NCBI GenBank assembly: GCA_002154655.1
Contig: NGUZ01000007.1
Coordinates: 26,617 to 90,616 of the forward strand
Source: Corynebacterium kefirresidentii
GTDB lineage: Bacteria; Actinomycetota; Actinomycetes; Mycobacteriales; Mycobacteriaceae
Direction of reading: 5' to 3'
Length of the DNA stretch: 64,000 bases
Every line of letters begins with the position of its first letter. Position 1 is the stretch's first letter. The notes under the pieces are model-generated. The model was given only the letters and a program-made list of their open reading frames with translations, was not told where the DNA came from and ran no database searches. Shown one piece after another: positions 9,182 to 17,606 of the stretch. A program made the position numbers and the translations under genes.

Positions 9182-9910
9182 ATGACTGAATTTACTCGTG
9201 CCGATGGGCGCGCGCTGGACCAGATGCGCAGCGTCCGCATTACCCGCAATTTCACTACCAACCCTGCCGGCTCCGTGCTGGTGGAGTTTGGCAATACCCG
9301 CGTCATGTGCACCGCATCCGTGGAATATGGCGTGCCGCGTTTCAAGCGCGATTCCGGTGAAGGCTGGCTTACCGCCGAGTACGCCATGCTGCCTTCTGCC
9401 ACCCACGATCGCATGCCGCGCGAATCCATGAAGGGCAAGGTCAAAGGCCGCACCCACGAGATTTCCCGCCTCGTCGGCCGCTCCCTGCGCGCTGCGGTGG
9501 ACTTGGAGGAGCTGGGCGAGAACACCATCCAGCTTGACTGCGACGTCCTGCAGGCCGATGGCGGCACCCGCACTGCGTCTATCACCGGTGCCTATGTTGC
9601 GCTTGCCGACGCCATCGCACACCTCAAGGCCGAGGGCGTCGTCCCCGGCGAGCCGCTGCTCGATCCCATCGCTGCGGTCTCGGTCGGCATCATTGATGGC
9701 GAAATCTGCCTCGACCTGCCTTATGAGGAAGACTCCCGCGCCGAGGTCGACCTCAACGTGGTGATGCAAGAATCCGGCGATTTCGTAGAAATCCAGGGCA
9801 CCGGCGAGCACGGCCTCTTTGGCCGCGAGGAGCTCAACGAGATGTTGGACGTAGCGCAGAAGGGATGCCGCGAGCTCATCGCCGCACAGAAGGCGGCGCT
9901 GGGGTGGTAA
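9182..9910 (+). CDS. rph: Ribonuclease PH
   Basis: Phosphorolytic 3'-5' exoribonuclease that trims tRNA 3' ends. The 242-residue protein begins with the family signature [15 protein letters not shown]. It carries the phosphate-binding [17 protein letters not shown] and the C-terminal [26 protein letters not shown] -10 element (9169-9174) lies 7 nt before the ATG, so a leaderless transcript may start here in addition to readthrough from upstream. Its stop overlaps the GTG start of rdgB. Confidence 0.96.
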   Translation: MTEFTRADGRALDQMRSVRITRNFTTNPAGSVLVEFGNTRVMCTASVEYGVPRFKRDSGEGWLTAEYAMLPSATHDRMPRESMKGKVKGRTHEISRLVGRSLRAAVDLEELGENTIQLDCDVLQADGGTRTASITGAYVALADAIAHLKAEGVVPGEPLLDPIAAVSVGIIDGEICLDLPYEEDSRAEVDLNVVMQESGDFVEIQGTGEHGLFGREELNEMLDVAQKGCRELIAAQKAALGW

Positions 9911-10512
9911 TTCTCGTCGCGTCCAATAACCCGAAGAAGCTCGCGGAGCTGGAGCGCATCTTGGCCGACGCCGGCATCGAGGGCGTCGAGCTGCGCCCGC
10001 TATCCGCCGTGGAGCCCTACCCAGAGCCGGTGGAAGACGGCCGCACCTTTGCCGATAACGCGCTCATCAAGGCCCGCGCCGGCGCGGCCGCGACGGGCTT
10101 TGCTACCGTCGCGGATGATTCCGGTCTGGCCATCGAAGAGCTCAACGGCATGCCCGGCGTACTTTCCGCCCGCTGGTCCGGCCAGCACGGCAATGACCAG
10201 GCCAATAATGACTTAGTCTTGGCACAGATGGCCGATGTCCCCGATGAGCGCCGCGCCGCCGCCTTTGTCTCGGTCTGCGCGCTCGTGACTCCCGATGGCG
10301 CCGAGCACGTGGCCGAGGGCCGCTGGGAAGGCCGCTTCCTGCGCGAGCCGCGCGGGGACAACGGCTTTGGCTATGACCCGCTCTTTCAGCCAGAAGGCGA
10401 GTCCCGGTCGGCCGCGGAGATGTCCCCAGAAGAAAAGAACGCGGTCTCGCATCGCGGCCGCGCTCTAAGTCAACTAGTCCCCGCCATCGCGGAGCTGGTT
10501 CGCAGTTCCTAG
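9904..10512 (+). CDS. rdgB: XTP/dITP pyrophosphatase (RdgB/Ham1)
   Basis: House-cleaning NTPase that hydrolyses XTP and ITP to monophosphates. The 202-residue protein has [16 protein letters not shown] at the N-terminus, the nucleotide/metal motif [25 protein letters not shown] and SHRGRAL at the C-terminus. The GTG at 9904 overlaps the rph stop and gives MVILVASNN, the usual family start. The frame extends upstream to 9865 but that part is antisense-like rph sequence. The 3' end overlaps the convergent DUF3817 gene by 4 bp. Confidence 0.95.
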   Translation: MVILVASNNPKKLAELERILADAGIEGVELRPLSAVEPYPEPVEDGRTFADNALIKARAGAAATGFATVADDSGLAIEELNGMPGVLSARWSGQHGNDQANNDLVLAQMADVPDERRAAAFVSVCALVTPDGAEHVAEGRWEGRFLREPRGDNGFGYDPLFQPEGESRSAAEMSPEEKNAVSHRGRALSQLVPAIAELVRSS

Positions 10513-10853
10513 AGCTGGAACTCCTCCTTAATCTCCTTGCGGCGCTTGTGCTCCATCCAGAAGGACAGGAAGGGCACCACGCCGGCAAGGGCGGTGGTAA
10601 AAAGCTTGCCTACGGGCCACAGCGCGCGCGGGCCGAGGATAAGGATGGACAGCAGGTAGGTCATGTACGCGATGCCGTGCACGATCGCGATATAGGTGGC
10701 CCACTCGGGGATATCCATGCCAATGATGTACTGGCAGACCATGCGGATGACCAGGATGATCAAGAAGATACCGGTGACAGTGGCCGCGATGGAGAAAAAC
10801 TTCAAGGGTCCGCGGATGCGGGCTTGGCGGGCAGGGTGAACTTTATTGGTCAT
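10509..10853 (-). CDS. DUF3817 membrane protein
   Basis: A 114-residue protein with three hydrophobic segments (around residues 18-40, 50-75 and 82-100) and charged ends, matching the DUF3817 family of small actinobacterial membrane proteins. HGIAYMTYLLSILIL is typical. It starts 2 nt after the stop of the next upstream gene, so the two form a bicistron. Function unknown. Confidence 0.8.
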   Translation of the reverse strand: MTNKVHPARQARIRGPLKFFSIAATVTGIFLIILVIRMVCQYIIGMDIPEWATYIAIVHGIAYMTYLLSILILGPRALWPVGKLFTTALAGVVPFLSFWMEHKRRKEIKEEFQL

Positions 10854-10855
10854 AA

Positions 10856-11278
10856 TCAGCTTTCTTCATTCTCGCCGCGCCGGCGGCGCGGGGTATTCAT
10901 GGCGTTGAACGTTTCCACATCCATCTGGGGCCGCTGGGGCAGGAAATCCTCATCAATTTTGGTTTCTGCCTGCGGCTGTGTGGGAGCGTCGGCCGGGGCG
11001 GTTTTGTCTGTGTCATCCATGTCGCGGGCTTCTTCCTCGGCCGCGAAGCGCTCGTTTTCATAGCGCAGCGTGGTGCGATAGGCATAAACCACGAACACGG
11101 CAAACAGTGGCCACTGGAAGGCATAGCCCAGATTTTGGAAGGTGCCCGAGCCGGAGCGGAAGCGGGTCCACTGCCAATAGGCCAGGAATAGGAAGAGCAC
11201 GACGAAAAACGCGATGAGGAGGATGTGCCACCATCGCACCTGCACGCGCTTGTTTTTCTGTTCCTCTTGAGTGCTCAC
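10856..11278 (-). CDS. Small membrane protein of unknown function
   Basis: A 140-residue protein with two hydrophobic segments (WWHILLIAFFVVLFLFLAYW near residues 16-35, and WPLFAVFVVYAYR) and a long acidic/proline-rich cytoplasmic tail ending RRRRGENEES. I do not recognise a family. The frame is open to 11296, but a TAGGGT -10 box (11286-11291) sits exactly 7 nt before the GTG at 11278. The mRNA is therefore probably leaderless and begins MSTQEEQ. Co-transcribed with the DUF3817 gene. Confidence 0.75.
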   Translation of the reverse strand: MSTQEEQKNKRVQVRWWHILLIAFFVVLFLFLAYWQWTRFRSGSGTFQNLGYAFQWPLFAVFVVYAYRTTLRYENERFAAEEEARDMDDTDKTAPADAPTQPQAETKIDEDFLPQRPQMDVETFNAMNTPRRRRGENEES

Positions 11279-11368
11279 GCGTTCCACCCTACCCACCAGC
11301 GGCCGGAAAACAGAACACCCCTGGTTTCTGGATTACCCGCCCACCGTGTACACTATGTCAAGTCCCCC

Positions 11369-11453
11369 GCGCCCGTGGCGGAATTGGCAGACGCGCTAGA
11401 TTTAGGTTCTAGTGTCTTATGACGTGTGAGTTCAAGTCTCACCGGGCGCACCA
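11369..11453 (+). tRNA. tRNA-Leu (anticodon TAG)
   Basis: An 85-nt class II tRNA. The acceptor arm GCGCCCG (11369-11375) pairs with CGGGCGC (11443-11449). The anticodon stem CTAGA/TCTAG holds loop TTTAGGT, so the anticodon is TAG. There is an extra variable arm, a T-arm GTGAG-TTCAAGT-CTCAC, and CCA is encoded at 11451-11453. A TACACT -10 box lies at 11349-11354, about 15 nt before the mature 5' end. Confidence 0.96.
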
Positions 11454-11527
11454 TAGGCGCCGTCGACCCTCGTGGTCGGCGGCGTTTTCGCATATCACCG
11501 TCCGCATTTCACCCTAAGATGGGCATT

Positions 11528-12118
11528 ATGAAAAAGCTGTTTTCCACCCTTATCGCTGTCATTCTCATCGCCGCCCTGGCGGTAGCTGCGGTGGTGGTGT
11601 GGCAAGTCCGGGAACCGGTGGGCGTGGAGACCGAATCGAGCAATACCAAGGTCATCAAGGCCGTGGAGCGCGAGGAACAAGTGGTGCTCGTCTCCTTGGG
11701 GATTGAGGGATTATCGGAGGAGTCCGCCACCAGCACGCTGTGGAATTGGCAGGTCCCAGGCAGTGAGCGTACCCAATACATCAAGTACTCCTACCGCGCG
11801 AAGCTCGGCATTGAAGGATCCCAGGTGCACGTAGAAGAGGAATCCCCGCACCACTTCCGCGTGCAGATCCCAGAGTTCATTTTCATTGGCCACTCGGATG
11901 AGAACTTCGAAACCGCGGTGGAAGATAATGGCGCGCTGAGCTGGATTACCCCGGATATCGATAAAGCGGAAACCATCACCAAGATTCTGGATGAGGACAA
12001 AAAGAAAAAGGACATCGCGGATAATCGCGATGTCCTCCAAAGCCAGGCCAAGCAGTTCTACACCGGCATTATTTCCGGCGTGGACCCGGAGGCTGAGGTA
12101 GATTTTTCCTTCCGTTAG
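11528..12118 (+). CDS. DUF4230-like membrane-anchored protein
   Basis: A 196-residue protein with one N-terminal transmembrane segment (LFSTLIAVILIAALAVAAVVVW, residues 4-25, preceded by MKK). A soluble extracytoplasmic domain of alternating strands follows, with VVLVSLGIEGL and a lysine-rich stretch DEDKKKKDIADN. It resembles DUF4230 proteins; function unknown. The upstream frame runs back into the tRNA gene and is excluded. A TAAGAT box (11515-11520) lies 7 nt before the ATG at 11528, giving a leaderless start. Convergent with the permease gene, 0 nt apart. Confidence 0.75.
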   Translation: MKKLFSTLIAVILIAALAVAAVVVWQVREPVGVETESSNTKVIKAVEREEQVVLVSLGIEGLSEESATSTLWNWQVPGSERTQYIKYSYRAKLGIEGSQVHVEEESPHHFRVQIPEFIFIGHSDENFETAVEDNGALSWITPDIDKAETITKILDEDKKKKDIADNRDVLQSQAKQFYTGIISGVDPEAEVDFSFR

Positions 12119-14029
12119 CTAGTCCACCTCGGTGAACTTGCGGTCCCAAGAAGAACGGACCGGGTTGGCATCGGCTAGCAAGATATCGAAGCGGTCGTTG
12201 GCAATCTCTACGATCTCACCCAGCGCGGTGCGGTACTCCTGCTCTGGGGAGTTGGCCAAGCGGCGCACGCCGGCATCAATGACGCGGTCAACGGTGTCAT
12301 TGGTATCTAGATAAGCCACAAAGGGCATATCGAAGCGCTCGCGGTAGGCAGCGGAAAGCTCGGTAATGCGCTCGGTCTGCACATCATCCAAGTCGGTTAG
12401 CCCCAAGGAGCCGCGGTCGGCGGAGATGGTGGCGGCTTCGTCAGCGTCGGCAAGCAGCAGCTCATCCATGGCCGGGTAATCGTGGATGAGGGCAGCACGG
12501 CGGGAATCATCCGCGGTCAGCACGGCTACCTGAATGGCGGCGCGCAGCTCATTGACATCGCTGAAAGGCCGAGACTCCCACGCCAGTTCGAGCGGCCACG
12601 TCTCGTTATTAAACAGCGGGCGCAGCGCGGAGACGAATTCCTCGCGGGAGGCATTGTTGAGTTGCTGTAGGCTTACGCTCTTGCCGACGGCCCGAGACAC
12701 CTGCGTGCCCTGCTTACCCCCGGTGTGGAAGAACAGCAGGTTAAGCACGATGGCGGTAATGGCGCCGATGGACATGCCGGAGGAGACGAAGGTTTGCGCC
12801 CACTCCGGGAAGGCGGTGGCGATATCCGGCTTGAAGGTCACCAGCATGGCCAGGCCGAGCGCGGAGGTGACGATGACGGAATTGCGGCCATCGGAAAGAT
12901 CGGCCTTGGCGATGGTCTGCAGGCCCACCCACGCTACGTTGGCGAAAAGCGCCAGGGAGGCACCGCCAAGTACAGGGGAGGGGATGGCGGCCACGACCGC
13001 ACCGGCCTTGGGCAAAATGCCCAGCACCATCATGAATCCGGCGGCGGCTACGGCCACCCAGCGCGATTTCACGCTGGTCAGGCGGACCAGGCCGACGTTT
13101 TGGGCAAAGCAGGTATAGGGGAAGGAGTTCATCATGCCGCCCACCAAGGTGGACAGGCCATCGGCGCGAATCGCACGCACGACATCATCGCGGCGGATGC
13201 GCTTTTTGACAATCTCGCCGGTGGCAAAGACATCGCCAGTGGTCTCCACCATGGTGATGATCATGACAATGATGAGCGAGAAAATAGCCACCACGTCGAA
13301 CTTTGGCATGCCGAAGTAGAACGGGGTGGTGATACCGAGGGCGGGGGCGGAGGAGACTTCGCTAAAGGAGGCGTCGCCTAGCACGAGCGCCACGCCCGTA
13401 CCCAAGACTAGGCCGATGAGCACGGCCAGGGTGCCTAGGAAGCCAGAGGAAAAACGCTGCACCAAAATGATGACCGCGAGCGTGCCAAAACCGTAGAGCA
13501 GGTCACGGGTGGCTGGAACTCCCTCGGCGTAATTGACAAAGTCATTGGCCGAAACCCCCAATAGTGAAGTGCCCATCACCAGCAGGACCGAACCGGTGAC
13601 TACCGGCGGGAAGAAACGCAGCACTTTGCCAAAGACCGGCGCCGCGAAGAAAGTAAACAGGCCGGCGACGATGATGGCGCCATAAATGGTCGGCAGCGAG
13701 GCCACCCCGCCTTCGCCGTCGGTTGCGCCCAGGCCAATGGCAATAATCGGGGAGACGGCCGTTGTGGTTACGCCCTGCACGATGGGCAGGCGCACGCCAA
13801 TGCGCTTGCCGACGCCCATGGACTGAATGATCGTTGCTATGCCACAGGTCAAAAGGTCCGCATTGATGAGGTGGATGGTGGTTTCCGCATCCAGGTTAAG
13901 CGAGCCGGCGATGAGCAGCGGAACGATAACCGCCCCGGCATAAAAGGCCAATACGTGCTGCACACCTAAGGCAGCTAATTTGGGGGCGGGTGGGACGGTA
14001 TCTACTGGATGCTTGGGCTGGGAAGCCAC
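12119..14029 (-). CDS. Purine (urate/xanthine-type) NCS2 permease fused to OHCU decarboxylase-like domain
   Basis: A 636-residue fusion. Residues 1 to about 455 are a nucleobase:cation symporter-2 transporter with about 12-14 hydrophobic segments, GVQHVLAFYAGAVIVPLLI near the start and the family motif region TMVETTGDVFATGE. From about residue 465 a soluble domain resembles OHCU decarboxylase, the last urate-breakdown enzyme (to allantoin). It has NETWPLELAWESRPF, LIHDYPAMDEL and AAYRERFDMPFVAYL. The usual AHPDL and EQ-containing motifs are altered, so activity is uncertain. The GTG at 14029 has an AAAGGAGG ribosome site 6 nt upstream. The frame to 14122 lacks such a site. The fusion suggests import coupled to urate catabolism. 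Confidence 0.85.
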   Translation of the reverse strand: MASQPKHPVDTVPPAPKLAALGVQHVLAFYAGAVIVPLLIAGSLNLDAETTIHLINADLLTCGIATIIQSMGVGKRIGVRLPIVQGVTTTAVSPIIAIGLGATDGEGGVASLPTIYGAIIVAGLFTFFAAPVFGKVLRFFPPVVTGSVLLVMGTSLLGVSANDFVNYAEGVPATRDLLYGFGTLAVIILVQRFSSGFLGTLAVLIGLVLGTGVALVLGDASFSEVSSAPALGITTPFYFGMPKFDVVAIFSLIIVMIITMVETTGDVFATGEIVKKRIRRDDVVRAIRADGLSTLVGGMMNSFPYTCFAQNVGLVRLTSVKSRWVAVAAAGFMMVLGILPKAGAVVAAIPSPVLGGASLALFANVAWVGLQTIAKADLSDGRNSVIVTSALGLAMLVTFKPDIATAFPEWAQTFVSSGMSIGAITAIVLNLLFFHTGGKQGTQVSRAVGKSVSLQQLNNASREEFVSALRPLFNNETWPLELAWESRPFSDVNELRAAIQVAVLTADDSRRAALIHDYPAMDELLLADADEAATISADRGSLGLTDLDDVQTERITELSAAYRERFDMPFVAYLDTNDTVDRVIDAGVRRLANSPEQEYRTALGEIVEIANDRFDILLADANPVRSSWDRKFTEVD

Positions 14030-14343
14030 GAAGTCCTCCTTTGTGCGGAAGCGAAGCTGAACGGGTTTAACAGTAGAGGTTCGTGCAGGTAGCGGCCAAA
14101 AAATCGGGGTGATGAGGAACACGTTCGGGGCTAGTTCACCCCCGATCTAAGACGTACGTGCGTTCTGCATGAAATCACTAACCAGCAAAACAACACGACC
14201 GGTTTATATTTAGCCTTTCCAACGTCTGCTGAACTTGTTATTACCGCTGATGTAGTCAACAATTGAGGCCAGAGGGGCTTGGTGCTGTGGCTCGAAAAAG
14301 CGGCATTTACCCCTGATAGAAATTCGCCCGAAAGAAGGGAATT
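14030..14343. promoter_or_regulatory. Divergent regulatory region between permease fusion and pflB (314 bp, no gene)
   Basis: Holds the hairpin/T-run at 14098-14146 and, on the minus strand, a TACTGT -10 candidate about 40 nt before the permease start. A second AT-rich minus-strand -10 candidate (TAAATATAAA) lies near 14200-14215. On the plus strand GATAGAAAT (about 14314-14322) is a possible pfl -10, and AAGAAGGG just before 14344 is the pflB ribosome site. I found no convincing FNR or GlxR palindrome. Confidence 0.45.
14098..14146 (-). terminator. Hairpin plus T-run in the leader of the permease gene (attenuator or sRNA terminator)
   Basis: On the minus strand, ATCGGGGGTGAA (from 14146) pairs with TCACCCCGAT (to 14103), about 11 bp with one bulged C. 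Six T residues follow directly (complement of 14098-14103). It lies 70-115 nt upstream of the permease GTG, in the sense direction of that gene. A purely intergenic terminator would have no convergent gene to serve here. Confidence 0.6.
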
Positions 14344-16431
14344 ATGACTACCGCAACGCAGCCTCAACAGTTTGAAGCGTGGAAGGGATTTGAGTCCGGT
14401 CCATGGACCGAGGGCATCAACGTCCGCGACTTCATTCAGCGTAACTACACGCCGTACGACGGCGATTCCAGCTTCCTGGCGGGCCCGACCGAAAAGACCA
14501 AGCGCGTCTGGGAGACCCTGGAGAAGAACTACCTGTCCGTCGAGCGCGAAAAGCGCGTCTATGATGTTGACACCCACACCCCGACCGACATTGACGCTTT
14601 CCCGGCCGGTTACATCTCAGACGACGATGACGTAATCGTCGGTCTGCAGACCGATACCCCGCTGAAGCGCGCCATGATGCCGTTCGGTGGCTGGCGCATG
14701 GTCAAGCAGGCTATCGGTGAAGCGGGCAAGGAAGTAGATCCTGAGGTGGAGAAGATCTTCACCCGCTACCGCAAGACCCACAACGATGCGGTCTTCGATA
14801 TCTACACCCCGCGCATCCGTGCTGCTCGTTCATCACACATCATCACCGGTCTGCCGGATGCTTATGGCCGTGGCCGCATCATCGGTGACTACCGCCGCGT
14901 GGCTCTCTACGGTGTGGACTACCTGATCGAGGAAAAGCAGGCTTCCCGCGATTCCGTCGCAGACGCTGGCTTCTCTGAGCACTGGGCACGCTTCCGCGAG
15001 GAGCACTCCGAGCAGATCAAGGCCCTGAAGAAGCTCAAGAAGATGGCTGAGTCCTACGGCTTCGACATCTCCAAGCCGGCTAAGACCGCTCACGAGGCAG
15101 TACAGTGGACCTACTTCGGCTACCTGGCATCCATTAAGTCCCAGGATGGCGCCGCAATGTCCATTGGCCGCCTGTCCGCCTTCTTCGATTGCTACTTCGA
15201 GCGCGACCTCGCTGCTGGCATCATCACCGAGGAAGACGCCCAGGAAATCATCGACTCCCTGGTTCTCAAGCTGCGTATCGTTCGCTTCCTGCGCACCATC
15301 GATTATGACCAGATCTTCTCTGGCGACCCGTACTGGGCAACCTGGTCTGATGCTGGCTTCGGCAACGACGGCCGCCACATGGTCACCAAGACCTCCTTCC
15401 GTCTGCTGCAGACCCTGGTTAACCTTGGCCCATCACCGGAGCCAAATATCACCATCTTCTGGGATCCGAAGCTGCCAGAGGGCTACAAGGAATTCTGTGC
15501 CCACATCTCGATTGAGACCTCCTCCATCCAGTACGAGTCTGACCGCCAGATTCGTGAGCAGTGGGGCGATGACGCCGCAATTGCATGCTGTGTTTCTCCG
15601 ATGGAAGTGGGCAAGCAGATGCAGTTCTTCGGCGCTCGTGTGAACGCCGCTAAGGCTCTGCTTTACGCCATCAACGGTGGCCGCGATGAGGTATCCGGCA
15701 AGCAGGTCGTAGAAGGCTACGAGCCCATCAAGGGCGATGGCCCGCTGGACTTCGATGAAGTTTGGCAGAAGTACGAAGAGATGCTGGACTGGGTTGTTGG
15801 CACCTACGTTGAGGCCCTCAACATCATCCACTACTCTCACGACAAGTACGCCTACGAGGCAGTCGAGATGGCGCTGCACGATTCCAATATCGTACGCTCC
15901 ATGGGCTGCGGCATCGCCGGCCTGTCCATCGTCGCCGACTCCCTGGCTGCTATCAAGTACGCCAAGGTCACCCCGGTCCGTGACGAGACCGGCCTGATTA
16001 CGGACTACGTCACCGAGGGCGAGTTCCCGTTCTACGGCAACGATGATGACCGCGCCGATGACATCGCCGCAACCATTGTCCACACCGTGATGGAAAAGAT
16101 TAAGGCCATCCCGATGTACCGCAATGCCATCCCAACCCAGTCCGTGCTGACCATTACCTCGAACGTGGTCTACGGCAAGGCAACAGGCGCCTTCCCGTCG
16201 GGCCACAAGGCCGGCACGCCGTTCTCCCCAGGCGCTAACCCTGAAAACGGTGCCGACAGCCACGGCATGGTTGCTTCCATGCTGTCGGTTGGCAAGCTGG
16301 ATTACAAGGACGCCTTGGACGGCATCTCGCTGACCAACACCATTACTCCTTCCGGATTGGGCCGCACCCCAGAAGAGCGCATCAATAACTTGGTGGGCGT
16401 TCTGGATGCCGGCTTCATCATGGAGAAGTAA
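14344..16431 (+). CDS. pflB: Pyruvate formate-lyase, catalytic polypeptide lacking the glycyl-radical domain
   Basis: Splits pyruvate and CoA into acetyl-CoA and formate under anoxia. The 695-residue protein has the catalytic pair Cys415-Cys416 in [16 protein letters not shown] and is PFL-like throughout. It ends at [20 protein letters not shown] plus a few residues, where E. coli PFL (about 760 residues) continues for about 65 more, including the radical glycine. No RVSGYA motif is present in this chain. That motif is in the next gene, 40 nt downstream. Start ATG has AAGAAGGG upstream. Codon use is strongly biased (CTG, GTC, AAG, CGC), suggesting high expression. Confidence 0.93.
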   Translation: MTTATQPQQFEAWKGFESGPWTEGINVRDFIQRNYTPYDGDSSFLAGPTEKTKRVWETLEKNYLSVEREKRVYDVDTHTPTDIDAFPAGYISDDDDVIVGLQTDTPLKRAMMPFGGWRMVKQAIGEAGKEVDPEVEKIFTRYRKTHNDAVFDIYTPRIRAARSSHIITGLPDAYGRGRIIGDYRRVALYGVDYLIEEKQASRDSVADAGFSEHWARFREEHSEQIKALKKLKKMAESYGFDISKPAKTAHEAVQWTYFGYLASIKSQDGAAMSIGRLSAFFDCYFERDLAAGIITEEDAQEIIDSLVLKLRIVRFLRTIDYDQIFSGDPYWATWSDAGFGNDGRHMVTKTSFRLLQTLVNLGPSPEPNITIFWDPKLPEGYKEFCAHISIETSSIQYESDRQIREQWGDDAAIACCVSPMEVGKQMQFFGARVNAAKALLYAINGGRDEVSGKQVVEGYEPIKGDGPLDFDEVWQKYEEMLDWVVGTYVEALNIIHYSHDKYAYEAVEMALHDSNIVRSMGCGIAGLSIVADSLAAIKYAKVTPVRDETGLITDYVTEGEFPFYGNDDDRADDIAATIVHTVMEKIKAIPMYRNAIPTQSVLTITSNVVYGKATGAFPSGHKAGTPFSPGANPENGADSHGMVASMLSVGKLDYKDALDGISLTNTITPSGLGRTPEERINNLVGVLDAGFIMEK

Positions 16432-16471
16432 AAACCACTCAACCCTCAACCATCTCGAAAAGGAGAAAATC

Positions 16472-16723
16472 ATGGCAACCCCAACTTTCGAAGACCGTAT
16501 GTCAGCAATGAAGGCAAACCGCGATGCACACCAGATGAACTCTGGTCTGTACCACGCCAACATCAACGTGCTGGACAAGTCCACCCTCGAGGACGCCGTT
16601 GAGCACCCAGAGAAGTACCCGAACCTCACCGTTCGCGTCTCTGGCTACGCTGTCAACTTTGTCAAGCTGACCAAGGAGCAGCAGCTCGACGTTATCTCCC
16701 GCACCTTCCACCAGGGTTCTTAA
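16472..16723 (+). CDS. grcA: Separate glycyl-radical domain protein (GrcA/YfiD-like) completing PflB
   Basis: An 83-residue protein. Residues 27-83 match the C-terminal glycyl-radical domain of [23 protein letters not shown], then RVSGYAVNF with the radical glycine Gly58, and [12 protein letters not shown]. About 25 residues with no PFL counterpart come first. It has its own ribosome site AAAGGAG (16459-16465), 6 nt before ATG. In E. coli the similar GrcA is a spare part that rescues oxygen-cleaved PFL. Here PflB has no such domain of its own, so this protein should be an obligatory subunit. It lies between pflB and pflA, 2 nt before pflA. Confidence 0.92.
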   Translation: MATPTFEDRMSAMKANRDAHQMNSGLYHANINVLDKSTLEDAVEHPEKYPNLTVRVSGYAVNFVKLTKEQQLDVISRTFHQGS

Positions 16724-16725
16724 TC

Positions 16726-17595
16726 ATGGCTGATGGCGTTACTGGTGTTGTCACCCTCTCTCCGGAAGAAGGAGAGCGTGTCCGCGGCGTAGCTGCGGGC
16801 CTGGGAGATAATGCACAACTCGATGACATTACCCGCCCGGAGCTCATGGAGGCGCGCCGTACCGGCGATATCGCCCTCGTGCACTCTTGGGAGCTCGTGA
16901 CCGCCGTCGATGGCCCGGGAACCCGCATGACGATGTTCATGTCCGGATGCCCACTGCGCTGCCAGTACTGCCATAATCCAGACACTTGGGAAATGAAGAC
17001 CGGCACACTGGAGCGGGTCGAGGATGTGGTCAAGCGCATCAAGCGTTATAAGCCCATCTTCCAAGCTTCCGGTGGCGGTCTGACCATCTCCGGTGGCGAA
17101 CCCCTCTTCCAGATTTCCTTCACGCGCCGCGTGCTTAAGGAAGTCCACGATGCGGGTATTCACACCACCATCGATACGGCTGGGTACTTGGGCGCGCGCT
17201 TGCGCGACGAGGACCTAGACAACATCGACCTCGTGCTTCTCGACGTCAAGTCGGGCGACGAGGAGACTTACCGCAAGGTCACCCAACGCCAGCTCCAGCC
17301 AACACTGGATTTCGGCGACAGGTTGAACAAGATAGGTAAGCCGGTATGGATCCGCTTCGTAGTGGTGCCTGACCTCACGGACTCGCCAGAGAACGTGGAA
17401 AATGTGGCCAATATCGTGGCTCGATGGAAATCTAACGTCGAACGCGTCGAGGTCTTGCCCTTCCACAATATGGGCAAGGACAAGTGGGAAGGTCTGGATA
17501 TGACCTACCAGTTGGCAGACACGAAGCCGCCGAAGCCGGAGGACGTGGAGAAAATCCGCGACGTCTTCCGCTCGAAGGGCTTGGAAGTCTACTAG
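16726..17595 (+). CDS. pflA: Pyruvate formate-lyase activating enzyme (radical SAM)
   Basis: Uses S-adenosylmethionine and a [4Fe-4S] cluster to install the glycyl radical. The CxxxCxxC cluster motif is CPLRCQYC (Cys75, Cys79, Cys82). It is preceded by AVDGPGTRMTMFMSG and followed by the SAM motif TISGGEPLFQ. At 289 residues it is about 40 longer than E. coli PflA; the excess is N-terminal and acidic. An internal ATG (MEARRTGD, residue 41) could give a near-standard protein. I keep the first ATG because it lies 2 nt after the glycyl-radical gene stop, a coupled arrangement. Confidence 0.92.
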   Translation: MADGVTGVVTLSPEEGERVRGVAAGLGDNAQLDDITRPELMEARRTGDIALVHSWELVTAVDGPGTRMTMFMSGCPLRCQYCHNPDTWEMKTGTLERVEDVVKRIKRYKPIFQASGGGLTISGGEPLFQISFTRRVLKEVHDAGIHTTIDTAGYLGARLRDEDLDNIDLVLLDVKSGDEETYRKVTQRQLQPTLDFGDRLNKIGKPVWIRFVVVPDLTDSPENVENVANIVARWKSNVERVEVLPFHNMGKDKWEGLDMTYQLADTKPPKPEDVEKIRDVFRSKGLEVY

Positions 17596-17606
17596 CCTGG
17601 GAGGGC

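Noticed and set aside
8657-9811. 384-codon antisense frame across the MBL gene and rph
   Set aside because: Spans two firmly identified genes on the other strand and has no recognisable domain.
12725-13381. 218-codon frame opposite the permease
   Set aside because: His/Gly-rich shadow of the transmembrane codons; no ribosome site.
14147-14343. FNR or GlxR site controlling pfl
   Set aside because: No palindrome close to TTGAT-N4-ATCAA or TGTGA-N6-TCACA was found.
16429-16472. PflB stop as a sequencing error splitting one gene
   Set aside because: The gap is 40 nt with a proper ribosome site, and the small protein has its own 25-residue leader unrelated to PFL. A single base error would not produce this.
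15433-16629. 398-codon open frame antisense to pflB
   Set aside because: High-GC, biased codons of pflB leave the opposite strand open. The translation is His/Gly/Val-rich with no family, and pflB is certain.
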